Below are positions 26,918 to 36,042 of a DNA stretch of 64,000 nt, in pieces. The notes below the pieces were generated by a model, which was not told where the DNA came from, made no database searches, and saw only the letters and a list, made by a program, of their open reading frames with translations. The stretch's first letter is position 1. The number at the start of each line of letters is the position of its first letter. The stretch is from assembly GCF_014844135.1 (NCBI RefSeq), contig NZ_CP041403.1:186001-250000 (forward strand), given 5' to 3'. A program made the translations under genes and the position numbers. The DNA is from Arcobacter sp. FWKO B (GTDB lineage Bacteria > Campylobacterota > Campylobacteria > Campylobacterales > Arcobacteraceae).

Positions 26918-28882
26918 ATGTTTAAAGAATTTAATGTTTCGAACATCGAAAGTAGCGACCTAGAACTGGAAAAAATTTTAACGCAAAATAAAGAAGAATT
27001 AGTTTTGCTTTTACAAATAAAAAACAAAACTTACGAAAATTTTGTAATCCCTTATCAATTAATGGCACAAAGGGTAGAGGAGTTTATTACTCCAATATTT
27101 CATCTTGATTCAGTAAAGAATTCAGAGATAACCCAAGAAGTGTATTCTAAATGCCTCCCTTTGTTGTCAGAATATGATAGTGAGATTTCTCAAAATGTAA
27201 ATCTTTATAATGCATTAAAAGATATACAGTTAAACTATAATAGTACTTTAAATGATATACAAAATAAAGTCTTAGAGAATGAAATAAAAGAACTTGAAAG
27301 AAATGGCTGTAAGCTTAATAGGGGGGATAAAGATATACTAAAAGACATCAATCTTAAACTTAGTCAATTAAGTAAAGAGTACTCACAAAATATTCTTAAC
27401 GATACAAACAAATATGAAATGATAATTGATGAATTTGAAGATGTAAAAGAGATACCACAGAGTGATTTGGAGCTTGCTACCTTTAAAGAAGAAGGAAAAA
27501 ATAAATACAAATTTACCCTACATATGCCATCTTATATTGCATATATGACATATGGAACAAATAGGCAAAAAAGGGAAGAACTATACAGAGCTTATAGCAC
27601 AAGAGCACCACAAAATGGAAAAATCATAGAAGAAATACTATTCTTAAAAGATAAAAAAGCAAAAATTTTGGGTTTTGAGAATTATGCTCAACTTTCCCTT
27701 GATAGTAAAATGGCAAAATCTGAAGATGAAGTTATAGATTTTTTAATTAATCTAGCAAAAAAAGCAAAAGAAAAAGCAAAACAAGAACTATCCGAAGTAG
27801 AAGAACTTGCTTATGAACTTGATAAACTAAATGATATTCAAAGTTATGATATTGCTTATTATAGTGAAAAGCTTAGAAAAAAACAATATTCGATTGATGA
27901 GGAACATTATAGACCATATTTTGAACAAAAATCTGTTTTAAATGGTATATTTGAATTCTTAAATAAAATATTTGATATATCATTCAAAAAAATAAACACC
28001 CCTGTATGGGATGAGAAAGTTGAAGCATTTGATATATATGAGAATACTTCTATAATAGCAAGAATTTATTTTGATTTAGAAGCAAGAAAAAACAAAAGTG
28101 GTGGTGCTTGGATGAACAACTGGCACAATAAATATGCTACTGATAATACAAAATCTCTTCCAACAGCTTTTATTGTGTGTAATTTCCCTCAATCTAGTGA
28201 AAAAATACCTTCACTGCTTAGACATAGTGATGTTGTGACACTATTTCATGAACTAGGTCACGGGCTTCATCATCTCTTAACAAAAGTTGACGAACCTTTT
28301 GTAAGTGGTATCAATGGTGTAATGTGGGATTGTGTTGAATTTCCTTCTCAGTTTTTGGAATATTTTTCATACGAAAAAGAGGTATTACAAATGTTTGCAA
28401 AACATTATCAAACAAACGAAGTATTGGGTGATGATGATATTCAAAAACTAAAAAATGCAAGAAACTTTCAATCATCAATGTCAATGTTAAGACAAATCGA
28501 ATTTGCATTATTTGATTTCAAACTATATCAAATGGCTATTTCAAAAGAAGAGGGTGTACAGAAACTTTTAGATGAAGTAAGAGATGAGATTGCAGTAATT
28601 CTTCCACCTAAATACAATAAGTTCCAAAATAGCTTTTCTCATATATTTAGTGGTGGATATAGTGCTGGATATTACAGCTATAAATGGGCTGAAGTTCTGA
28701 GTGCTGATGCATTTTATCTGTTCATTGAAAAAGGGGTATTTAATAAAACACTTGGGACCAAATATAAAGATATCATATTGGGAAGGGGTGGATCAGCAGA
28801 TATGAATGATTTGTACTTTGAATTTGCCAACAGAAAGCCAAAAGTTGATTCTTTGTTAAAAATTGATGGAATTATTAGCTAA
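26918..28882 (+). CDS. M3-family oligopeptidase (oligopeptidase A/PrlC-like)
   Basis: Cytoplasmic zinc metallopeptidase of 654 residues that degrades short peptides, including cleaved signal peptides. The HEXXH zinc site is HELGHGLHHLL (about residues 445-455), with the third ligand Glu in the downstream DCVEFPSQFLEYF segment. The C-terminal HIFSGGYSAGYYSYKWAEVLSADAF block is typical of M3A enzymes such as OpdA/PrlC rather than PepF. A clear GGAG ribosome binding site precedes the ATG at 26918. It stands alone, divergent from the helicase. Confidence 0.93.
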   Translation: MFKEFNVSNIESSDLELEKILTQNKEELVLLLQIKNKTYENFVIPYQLMAQRVEEFITPIFHLDSVKNSEITQEVYSKCLPLLSEYDSEISQNVNLYNALKDIQLNYNSTLNDIQNKVLENEIKELERNGCKLNRGDKDILKDINLKLSQLSKEYSQNILNDTNKYEMIIDEFEDVKEIPQSDLELATFKEEGKNKYKFTLHMPSYIAYMTYGTNRQKREELYRAYSTRAPQNGKIIEEILFLKDKKAKILGFENYAQLSLDSKMAKSEDEVIDFLINLAKKAKEKAKQELSEVEELAYELDKLNDIQSYDIAYYSEKLRKKQYSIDEEHYRPYFEQKSVLNGIFEFLNKIFDISFKKINTPVWDEKVEAFDIYENTSIIARIYFDLEARKNKSGGAWMNNWHNKYATDNTKSLPTAFIVCNFPQSSEKIPSLLRHSDVVTLFHELGHGLHHLLTKVDEPFVSGINGVMWDCVEFPSQFLEYFSYEKEVLQMFAKHYQTNEVLGDDDIQKLKNARNFQSSMSMLRQIEFALFDFKLYQMAISKEEGVQKLLDEVRDEIAVILPPKYNKFQNSFSHIFSGGYSAGYYSYKWAEVLSADAFYLFIEKGVFNKTLGTKYKDIILGRGGSADMNDLYFEFANRKPKVDSLLKIDGIIS

Positions 28883-28951
28883 AATCAATAATTTTTGTGA
28901 TATAATTATTCTCAAAAATCAAACTAGTATAATACATAAAGAGGTATAAAA

Positions 28952-29377
28952 ATGCAACATTCAACACAAGTGTTATCAGAAGCTTTAAATAAACTAATAA
29001 ATGCATATGAAGATTTACAATTACAAAACAAAAAACTAAACGATAAAATCAATGAACTTGAAGAAGAAAATGCTTTAATGCAAGAGACAATAGACAACTT
29101 AAGCTCTACAACAGATAAGCAAAGTCAAGATATAAGCTCAATGTTAGGTAAAATTGAGTCTTTACTAAGCGTAGGGGATAACATATTTTCAAATGATAAA
29201 CAAAGTAGTAATACACAAGTTACATCTTCTACAGATGATCAGACAGAAGAAGAAATTTCTCAACTACTATTAGAAGAGAATAATGAAGTTTCTGGTGATT
29301 CTGATGAAGAAATAAGTACAGCTAAAATTGACCTACAAAGGATGGAATCGCTTCTTAGTGGTTTTGGAAACAGATAA
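28952..29377 (+). CDS. Small coiled-coil protein of unknown function
   Basis: A 141-residue soluble acidic protein. Residues about 8-75 are strongly heptad-like (LNKLINAYEDLQLQNKKLND, then INELEEENALMQETIDNL), predicting a parallel coiled coil. A Ser/Thr/Glu/Asp-rich region follows, and a short C-terminal helix RMESLLSGFGNR echoes the internal MLGKIESLLSVGD. The N-terminal coil recalls ZapB-like cell division proteins, but no family is recognised with confidence. AAAGAGG gives a good ribosome binding site. The next small gene begins 21 bases later, and both lie upstream of xerH. Confidence 0.75.
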   Translation: MQHSTQVLSEALNKLINAYEDLQLQNKKLNDKINELEEENALMQETIDNLSSTTDKQSQDISSMLGKIESLLSVGDNIFSNDKQSSNTQVTSSTDDQTEEEISQLLLEENNEVSGDSDEEISTAKIDLQRMESLLSGFGNR

Positions 29378-29398
29378 GAACAATCGAAAGTAGTTGAT

Positions 29399-29689
29399 TT
29401 GTTATCATTATTAGATACTGCAAACTTATATATCTCTTTTGGTGTATGTTATGGAGACTTTAAAAAATTATCCTCAACCATTGATGGGATGTCCCCATCT
29501 GTAGTTGAATATTTTTTGTCAAGTTTAATAATAAGTTACAACGAACATCAAGAGGATATAAATTTCAGTGAATACATAACAGTGGGTGATTATACAATTT
29601 ATAATTCATATAGTGAAGAGTTGTATTTAAAAACAGTATTGTCAAATACAACGGATGATGAGAGATATGAAACTCCATCACTGTTTTAA
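29399..29689 (+). CDS. Small hypothetical protein (TTG start)
   Basis: A 96-residue acidic protein with no family recognised. The start is a TTG at 29399, giving MLSLLDTANLYIS; no ATG lies near the 5' end, and the upstream frame is closed by TGA. Composition is soluble and Tyr/Ser-rich (SLIISYNEHQEDI). It sits between the coiled-coil gene and xerH on the same strand with small gaps, so it is probably translated, but there is no motif to support a function. Confidence 0.55.
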   Translation: MLSLLDTANLYISFGVCYGDFKKLSSTIDGMSPSVVEYFLSSLIISYNEHQEDINFSEYITVGDYTIYNSYSEELYLKTVLSNTTDDERYETPSLF

Positions 29690-29695
29690 TACAAA

Positions 29696-29725
29696 TTACT
29701 GTGAAAATCTATGTTTTCATAAATT
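29696..29725 (+). other. Candidate difH chromosome dimer resolution site
   Basis: TGTGAAAA and TTTTCATAA form inverted half-sites around a 6-bp spacer, TCTATG (29708-29713), 28 bases upstream of the xerH start. A palindromic site with TGAAAA/TTTTCA arms and a 6-bp centre fits a Xer recombination site. It could also be a weak terminator of the small upstream gene. Confidence 0.4.
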
Positions 29726-29752
29726 AGAATATTAGGTTTAGGAAAATATAAT

Positions 29753-30823
29753 ATGAAGTATCCCATAGACTTCTTAGATTCATTTAATAAAAGTTTATTA
29801 TTTTGGATGCAAAACTTTATCAAAATGAAACTATCAACACTTTCAAATCGTCAAGTAAGTGATACTGAGGCTTTTGCTCAAATATTGTATCGATTTAGAA
29901 AACCTATAGAAAAAATTGAAGAATTAAAAAGCCTTACAAAACAAGCAAGGCAATGTGGACTTATAGGTATCAATACCTATATTAATCCTCTTGAAAAGTT
30001 GTATTATGAATTATGTAAATCTGGTTTTGCTTCACTTGAAGAAATAGATGAAGAATACATAATAGATTTTTTGGCAATTCACACTTCAAATCTTGCAGAT
30101 GCAACTAAAAAGAACTACAAAATGGCTGTTTTGTCTTTTTTTAAATATATTGACAAAAACAACAAAGATGATCATGGAAAATCTTTTGTTTATGGCTTTG
30201 AGCTTAAAAACTGGGCTGGTCTATCTGGGCAAAAAGGGAATAAGCTCCCTACTCATCTAAATGACGAGGAAATAAAAAAATTTTTAGAAGCATTAGAAAT
30301 TACTGAATTTAAAAATTATTCAAGTGCAAAAAATAGACTACTAATCAAAACAATTCTATATAGCGGTATGAGAGTTAGTGAAGCGTTAGGGTTGAAATAT
30401 AAAGATATTACACTTGAAAATGGTTATTATCTATTTAGAATTTTAGGTAAGGGAAATAAGTACCGCCTAGCAATGATACAAGAAAATCACATCAAAAAAG
30501 ATTTGCAAATGTGGCTTGAATATAGACCAATTGATTGTGAACTCCTTTTTTGTAGTAGAACTGCCCAAAAACTATCACAACCATATGTATCATATATAAT
30601 GGAAAAAATACTGAGTGTTGCTGGATTAAGAAAAGAAAAAAACGGTGCACATATGCTAAGACACAGCTTTGGAACAAAATTATATAATCAAAGCCATGAC
30701 CTTATATTAGTACAAGAAGCCTTAGGACACAGTGACATTAATACATCTAGAATATATACACATTTCGATAAAGAAAGATTAAAAAAAGCTGCAAATATTT
30801 TTGATGAAGATAGTTCTAACTAA
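29753..30823 (+). CDS. xerH: Tyrosine recombinase XerH
   Basis: Site-specific recombinase of 356 residues that resolves chromosome dimers at dif in Campylobacterota, which use one Xer enzyme. Catalytic residues are seen in order: Arg in YSGMRVSEAL, Lys in LGKGNKYR, His-x-x-Arg in HMLRHSFG, His in ALGHSDI and Tyr in SRIYTHFD. The N-terminal core-binding region is helical (about 85-165). It resembles XerH more than XerC or XerD because of its length and its being the only Xer here. It ends in a hairpin shared with the convergent cheB. Confidence 0.92.
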   Translation: MKYPIDFLDSFNKSLLFWMQNFIKMKLSTLSNRQVSDTEAFAQILYRFRKPIEKIEELKSLTKQARQCGLIGINTYINPLEKLYYELCKSGFASLEEIDEEYIIDFLAIHTSNLADATKKNYKMAVLSFFKYIDKNNKDDHGKSFVYGFELKNWAGLSGQKGNKLPTHLNDEEIKKFLEALEITEFKNYSSAKNRLLIKTILYSGMRVSEALGLKYKDITLENGYYLFRILGKGNKYRLAMIQENHIKKDLQMWLEYRPIDCELLFCSRTAQKLSQPYVSYIMEKILSVAGLRKEKNGAHMLRHSFGTKLYNQSHDLILVQEALGHSDINTSRIYTHFDKERLKKAANIFDEDSSN

Positions 30824-30840
30824 ACTATCTTCTTTTATTG
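30806..30840. terminator. Bidirectional terminator between xerH and cheB
   Basis: A perfect 10-bp stem (GAAGATAGTT / AACTATCTTC) with a 7-base loop is followed on the plus strand by TTTTATT. The stop codons of xerH and cheB both lie in it. Confidence 0.8.
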
Positions 30841-31922
30841 CTTGCAAATTCTATAATATACCTTGATATATCGTTTAAGTGGCATATATCTTTAACTGCT
30901 CCTGCTTCTATAGCTTTAGCTGGCATACCAAAAACAATACAACTCTCTTCATTTTGTGCAACAGTATAGGCGCCATTATCGTATAGTTCTTTCATACCTA
31001 TACTTCCATCATCACCCATACCAGTCATCATTATAGCCATAGCACTTCCACCAACACTATTATTTACACTTCTAAACATAATATCAACACTTGGTCTATG
31101 TCTACTAACTTTTACAGTATCAAGTAATACAATTTTATATGTATTATCTCTTTGTCTTTCAAGTGTGAGATGCTTATTACCAGGAGCAAGATATGCATGA
31201 GATTTTTCAAGTATCATCCCATCTTCAGCTTCATATACTGTAAGAACAGAACTTTGATTTAATCTTTGTGCAAAGGAACTAGAAAAACCATAAGGAATAT
31301 GTTGTGTAATTACTATTGGTGGTAAACCTTCAACCAAACCAGAAAAAACTTTTAATAAAGATTCAACTCCACCTGTTGACGAACCAATAGCAATAACTCT
31401 AGGTCCACTAATAACTGCAGGGCGACTAGGTAAAACTTCATCTGGGTGAACTTTTCTTTCTACTTCAAATCCACCTTTTGAACCACTTAGTTTTTTACTA
31501 ACCTCTGTTTTTGTCCCTTTAGGTTTTTTTAGTGTATATCTTTTAAGTAAGAATGTAAGATTTAGTAATGTATCTTTAACTCTTTCACCAAAAGAACTTA
31601 TACTTTCACCACCTTCTGGTTTAGGTACAAAACCGACTGCACCATCATCAAAGATATCATTTCCTCTGACGCTTTCTCCAGATATTACGACTGCTGGCAT
31701 AGGATGAAGCCTCATTAGATTTCTCAAAAAAGTCACTCCATCCATTTTAGGCATATTAATATCTATTGTTACTAAATCAGGCTCATATTCTTTTATTTTT
31801 TCTCTTGCATCATACGCATCCATTGCCGTTGCTACAACTTCGAACTCATCTATTTTATTAATAAGGTCAGTTAACAATCGCCTCATAGAAGGAGAGTCAT
31901 CAATAACTAAAACTGTATACAT
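30825..31922 (-). CDS. cheB: Chemotaxis protein-glutamate methylesterase CheB
   Basis: Removes methyl groups from and deamidates chemoreceptors. The N-terminal receiver (about 1-120) carries the phospho-Asp in VTIDINMPKMDG. The C-terminal esterase has the catalytic Ser (AIGSSTGGVESL), His (ITQHIPYGFS) and Asp (MMTGMGDDGSIG). It is full length (365 residues), unlike Campylobacter jejuni and some relatives where the receiver is missing. It is last in the cheY-cheA-cheR-cheD-cheB cluster, 19 bases after cheD, so it shares a transcript. Confidence 0.95.
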   Translation of the reverse strand: MYTVLVIDDSPSMRRLLTDLINKIDEFEVVATAMDAYDAREKIKEYEPDLVTIDINMPKMDGVTFLRNLMRLHPMPAVVISGESVRGNDIFDDGAVGFVPKPEGGESISSFGERVKDTLLNLTFLLKRYTLKKPKGTKTEVSKKLSGSKGGFEVERKVHPDEVLPSRPAVISGPRVIAIGSSTGGVESLLKVFSGLVEGLPPIVITQHIPYGFSSSFAQRLNQSSVLTVYEAEDGMILEKSHAYLAPGNKHLTLERQRDNTYKIVLLDTVKVSRHRPSVDIMFRSVNNSVGGSAMAIMMTGMGDDGSIGMKELYDNGAYTVAQNEESCIVFGMPAKAIEAGAVKDICHLNDISRYIIEFASNKRR

Positions 31923-31941
31923 CTTGTATTATAACTCCTAT

Positions 31942-32616
31942 TTAAAATAGCTCTATTTCCATTTCTGGTTCAGCTTTATTAGGAGTATCAAATAAATCAA
32001 CTCCACCAACATATTCTTTAATAACAGGAGCCTTAGAAATTTCTCTTTGAAGTTTAGCTTCTTCAGCTGAAATTTGTGCATCAGTTTCTGTTTTTTGAGT
32101 AACCTTAATAAAGGTCTCAAAGTTATCAGTAAGTAAAATTAACCTACCGTGCTCACCTCTTACATGCTCTGAAATTAATCTAAATCCCTCAGAGTGACAA
32201 AAATCTTTTGCAAACGATACATTTCTAAAGCCTATAGTGTCTTTTGAGTGCCCTAGTTTCATTACATCAGCACCGCCAGCAATCTTTGCAGTCATATTTT
32301 GTTTTCTACATCCAAGTTTATACATTTCATTGAGCATCGCCTCAACAGAATATAAACCATACTTCATATCATCATTAGAACTATTTGTATGTGGCAATAA
32401 AAAATGATTCATACCTTTGACTTTTGTTACACTATCATAAAACATAATAGCAACACATGAGCCAAGAAGTGTTTTAAATGCAATACCTTCCAAATCACTT
32501 CCAACAGCAAATTCACCACCAATCACAGTATGAGCCAAAAAACCTTTAACCCTTTGGTTAAATCTAGTATTTGAAGCTTTTTCTATACTACCATCTTTGT
32601 GGCCAATTATAATCAA
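31942..32616 (-). CDS. cheD: Chemoreceptor glutamine deamidase CheD
   Basis: Deamidates receptor glutamines and can tune CheA or CheC activity. The catalytic Cys is in LLGSCVAIMFYD and the His in VKGMNHFLLP, followed by KIAGGADVM. At 224 residues it is longer than typical CheD (about 160-200), with a charged C-terminal tail (DAQISAEEAKLQREISKAPV). The ATG overlaps the cheR stop by 4 bases. CheD is absent from Helicobacter pylori and Campylobacter jejuni, so its presence agrees with a free-living relative. Confidence 0.93.
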   Translation of the reverse strand: MIIIGHKDGSIEKASNTRFNQRVKGFLAHTVIGGEFAVGSDLEGIAFKTLLGSCVAIMFYDSVTKVKGMNHFLLPHTNSSNDDMKYGLYSVEAMLNEMYKLGCRKQNMTAKIAGGADVMKLGHSKDTIGFRNVSFAKDFCHSEGFRLISEHVRGEHGRLILLTDNFETFIKVTQKTETDAQISAEEAKLQREISKAPVIKEYVGGVDLFDTPNKAEPEMEIELF

Positions 32617-33461
32617 TCAATATCCTTATTTTTAACAAATATATTCTGCCCTACTCTTGTAACATAACTCATTAAATCTTGAGGACTCTCACTATGCCCT
32701 AAATACAAAGTACCGCCTATTTTAAGATGTTTAAATAACTTCTTTAAAATCTTATTTTGATCCACATCACTAAAATATATTAAAACATTCCTGCAAAAAA
32801 TCACATCAAACTCATGTCTTTCAAAAGGATAACTTGGATCACTTAAATTTAAAACACCAAATGTAATCATTCTTTTCAAGTCATCTTTTACTTTGATAAG
32901 TATCTCTTCACTGACTAAGTTTTTTTGCACTCTTCTTTTAAAATATTTTTGTGGTTTAATCCAATCAGGAAATTCTTTTGAACTTTTAGAAAATCTATAT
33001 ACACCATCAGCCGCATATTGTAATACATTAGTATCTATATCAGTAGCAAGTATTGATGCACGAATTTTAACACCTAATATTTCAGATACTTCTGCAACAG
33101 TCATTGCCATTGAATACGGTTCTTCTCCAGTTGAACTGGCACTACAAAACATTTTTATTTCTTTTCCACTTTTAGCAAATTCAGGTAAAATCCTATCCCT
33201 TAAATCAGCAAAATGAAACTCTTCCCTAAAAAAATGAGTTTTATTTGTAGTAAAAGAATTAATAAATTCCGTTACAAACTTACCTTGTTCAATAGATGCT
33301 AATAACTCATCCAAATTACCATGGAATTTTGTATCCCTTTTTAACTTTTGGAGCCTATTAGCTATCATTATATCTTTGTTTTCATTAAGTGTTATCCCAG
33401 TTAATGAATACAAAATTTTTTTTACTTTATCATGTAGATGTATTGTATCTTGCATAATCAT
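32613..33461 (-). CDS. cheR: Chemotaxis protein methyltransferase CheR
   Basis: SAM-dependent methylation of receptor glutamates. The N-terminal helical domain is about 1-80, followed by the methyltransferase fold: NKTHFFREEFHF, then CSASSTGEEPYSMAM as the SAM-binding loop, ILATDIDTNVLQYA, and FDVIFCRNVLIYF. The family blocks are complete. It lies between cheA and cheD with a 4-base overlap to cheD and a 16-base gap to cheA. Confidence 0.95.
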   Translation of the reverse strand: MIMQDTIHLHDKVKKILYSLTGITLNENKDIMIANRLQKLKRDTKFHGNLDELLASIEQGKFVTEFINSFTTNKTHFFREEFHFADLRDRILPEFAKSGKEIKMFCSASSTGEEPYSMAMTVAEVSEILGVKIRASILATDIDTNVLQYAADGVYRFSKSSKEFPDWIKPQKYFKRRVQKNLVSEEILIKVKDDLKRMITFGVLNLSDPSYPFERHEFDVIFCRNVLIYFSDVDQNKILKKLFKHLKIGGTLYLGHSESPQDLMSYVTRVGQNIFVKNKDID

Positions 33462-33477
33462 TTACCTAAAATAATAT

Positions 33478-35565
33478 TTAAGATACTTTTTTCTTTTTGA
33501 ACTCTAAATCATGTCTATCAATTTTCTTTTGTGCATCAATAATTCCAAGAATATCAAGAATAAGCCCTATACTACCATCACCTCTAACTGTTGCTGCACC
33601 AATTCCTTCAACACTTCTGAAGTTTTTATCAAGTGGCTTAACAACAACTTGATGTTGATGTAAAAATTCATCTATAAATAGTGCAACTTTTTGATTTCCT
33701 GCTTTTACAACTATAAGCATTCCATCTTCAAGGTTATGATACTTTGGTTCAACATCATTAAATAATTGATACAGCTTAACAACAGGAATAAACTCTTCTC
33801 TAAGCATTAATAAATCTTGTGTACCATCACCAATTTTTTTGATCATCTCTTTTGTTGGTTGAAGTGACTCTACTATAGCACTAAGCGGTAAAATAAACTT
33901 TTTATCACCAACTGCTATATCAAGACCATCCAAAATAGCAAGTGTTAATGGAAGAACTATAGTGATTACTGTACCAAAACCTAACTCAGTTTCAAGTCTA
34001 ATAATACCACCAAGTTTATGGATATTTGTCTTAACAACATCCATTCCAACACCACGACCAGAAATATCAGTAATAGCATCAGCTGTACTAACCCCTGCTC
34101 CAAAAACCAACATTGCCTTATCATTTTCATTCATTTGTGCAAATTGATTTTCGTCTATTAAACCTTTTTCTAGTGCTTTTGCAGCAACTTTATTGCCATC
34201 AATACCTTTACCATCATCTTTTATAGTAATAATCATCTGACCATTAGCTTGTTCAGCACTTATACTAATAGTTCCAGTTTCATTTTTTCCAACTTTTAAT
34301 CTATCCTCTGGCGTTTCAATACCATGATCTAATGAGTTTCTAATAATATGCATTAATGGATCTGTTAGACCTTCAATCATAGCTTTATCAATCTCAACAG
34401 CATCACCATAGTGCTTGAATTCTACTTTTTTATTTAATTTTTTAGAAATATCTCTTATAACTTTAGGAAATTTAGAATAAATAGATTCCATAGGAACCAT
34501 TCTTATGCTCATAATAGAATCTTGCATCTCTCTAATATGTCTTTCAAGTAACTCTAATCTTTCAAGTACAGCTACTCTAGTTTTTGTTTCAGATATTGAA
34601 GTTGCAAACTGAGTTAACATAGCATTTGTTATAACAAGATCACCAACATTATTCATTAAAGTGTCAATTTTATCAAGATTTACACGGATATTATTTGTTG
34701 CACTTGCTAGTGAAGCAGATTTTTTATCATCTTCATCTTTTGGACCAGCATCAGCTTTTGAAGCTACAGGAGCTTGTTTTTTTATAGGAGCAGGAGTAAC
34801 TGATTTTGGTTTTTCAATATTAGGTTCTGGTTTTTCATATGATAATTCTTTGTTATCAGGGCTAATTGCTGGCATTTCGTCAAAAAATCCAAAATTGTCG
34901 TTTTCTTCATAATTTTTTGTTGCTACAGTAGGTGCACTTTCTGATCTTGCTTGAAGTTCATCGCTATAAAAACCAAATGCTTGAGGATTTTGATATTCTT
35001 CTTTAAAAAAGCCATAAGCTTTATTGAATTTTGTTGGATCAATGCTATCATCAAAAAATCCTATTGAATCTTCTTCACTTTTATCCGCAAAAGAGTCAGA
35101 AATTTGCGTAGTACTTGTAGATTCAACTGATACTGTCTCACTAGGAGCTGATGATGGATGTGTTCCGCTTAAATATCCTTTGATTTCAGCTAATAAGTTA
35201 TGTGTCATTGAATCAAGTTTATCTTGATCCATCTCCCCAGCAGCTTCTAAATGTAGTATCTCTTTCATAACATCCATACAATCTATTAATGTACTAGCCA
35301 TTTCAGGAATAAACTCAATAACATGATTTCTAAGCTTATCCATCATGTTTTCAACTTCATGAGTAAATTTTGCAAAGTATACAAGCTCAACAGAAGCACC
35401 ACTACCTTTTAATGTATGAACATCACGGAATAACTGACCCATTTGCTCATCAGTCAAGCTACCGTTGTTCTCAGCTTCAAGAAGAACATTATCAGCAGAT
35501 TCAAATAACTCAACAGCTTCTTCTAGGAACATCTCTCTATACATCGAAATATCAAAACCAGCCAT
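33478..35565 (-). CDS. cheA: Chemotaxis sensor histidine kinase CheA
   Basis: Histidine kinase phosphorylating CheY and CheB, 695 residues. P1 (about 1-130) holds His50 in FRDVHTLKGSG. There is no ordered P2; residues about 165-285 are an acidic linker with four GF-F/Y-x-[D/E] motifs (168-173, 184-189, 197-202, 225-230), then a Pro/Lys/Ala-rich stretch. P3 (about 290-390) and the ATPase P4 follow (NSLDHGIETPEDR, DDGKGID, DISGRGVGMDVVKTNI). The C-terminal P5 is CheW-like. No CheY receiver is fused at the C-terminus, unlike Helicobacter and Campylobacter CheA. No cheW or receptor gene is in the cluster. Confidence 0.95.
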   Translation of the reverse strand: MAGFDISMYREMFLEEAVELFESADNVLLEAENNGSLTDEQMGQLFRDVHTLKGSGASVELVYFAKFTHEVENMMDKLRNHVIEFIPEMASTLIDCMDVMKEILHLEAAGEMDQDKLDSMTHNLLAEIKGYLSGTHPSSAPSETVSVESTSTTQISDSFADKSEEDSIGFFDDSIDPTKFNKAYGFFKEEYQNPQAFGFYSDELQARSESAPTVATKNYEENDNFGFFDEMPAISPDNKELSYEKPEPNIEKPKSVTPAPIKKQAPVASKADAGPKDEDDKKSASLASATNNIRVNLDKIDTLMNNVGDLVITNAMLTQFATSISETKTRVAVLERLELLERHIREMQDSIMSIRMVPMESIYSKFPKVIRDISKKLNKKVEFKHYGDAVEIDKAMIEGLTDPLMHIIRNSLDHGIETPEDRLKVGKNETGTISISAEQANGQMIITIKDDGKGIDGNKVAAKALEKGLIDENQFAQMNENDKAMLVFGAGVSTADAITDISGRGVGMDVVKTNIHKLGGIIRLETELGFGTVITIVLPLTLAILDGLDIAVGDKKFILPLSAIVESLQPTKEMIKKIGDGTQDLLMLREEFIPVVKLYQLFNDVEPKYHNLEDGMLIVVKAGNQKVALFIDEFLHQHQVVVKPLDKNFRSVEGIGAATVRGDGSIGLILDILGIIDAQKKIDRHDLEFKKKKVS

Positions 35566-35602
35566 AATAAAACCTTTTTATTAATTTATGTTTAAACTTT
35601 GT

Positions 35603-35971
35603 TTATCTACTTAAAACAATATTTACTGCTTTAAGCAATTGATCAGGAACAAAAGGCTTAACAATCCAACCAGTAGCCCCCGCAGCTTTTCCTTTTGCTT
35701 TCATTTCATCACTTCTTTCAGTTGTCAAAACTAAAATAGGTTTAGAACTATACTGAGGAAGTTTTCTTAGCTCACCAATTAAAGTCAAACCATCCATATT
35801 TGGCATGTTTACATCTGTAATTATTAAATCAAAAAGAGCTGATTTGGCTTTTTCTAAACCATCTACCCCATCAACAGCTTCAACAACATCGCTATACCCA
35901 CCTTCACTTAAGGCATAGCTTAACATATCCCTTAACATTGTTGAATCATCAACTATTAATAATTTTGCCAT
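35603..35971 (-). CDS. cheY: Chemotaxis response regulator CheY
   Basis: Single-domain receiver of 122 residues. The phospho-Asp is in LIITDVNMPNMDGL, the acidic pocket in IVDDS, the switch Thr in VLTTERSDE and the conserved Lys in GWIVKPFVPDQ. Phosphorylated CheY binds the flagellar motor, although an adaptor role cannot be excluded. It is the first gene of the chemotaxis cluster, with AAGGGGA before the ATG. Upstream of it pnp ends 71 bases away, so the cluster may have its own promoter in the gap, but none is convincing. Confidence 0.93.
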   Translation of the reverse strand: MAKLLIVDDSTMLRDMLSYALSEGGYSDVVEAVDGVDGLEKAKSALFDLIITDVNMPNMDGLTLIGELRKLPQYSSKPILVLTTERSDEMKAKGKAAGATGWIVKPFVPDQLLKAVNIVLSR

Positions 35972-36042
35972 AAAATCCCCTTGAGTTTTTACTAATTAAA
36001 ATATTATTTTTAAGTATGTTAGCATAAATAAACTTTAAAACA

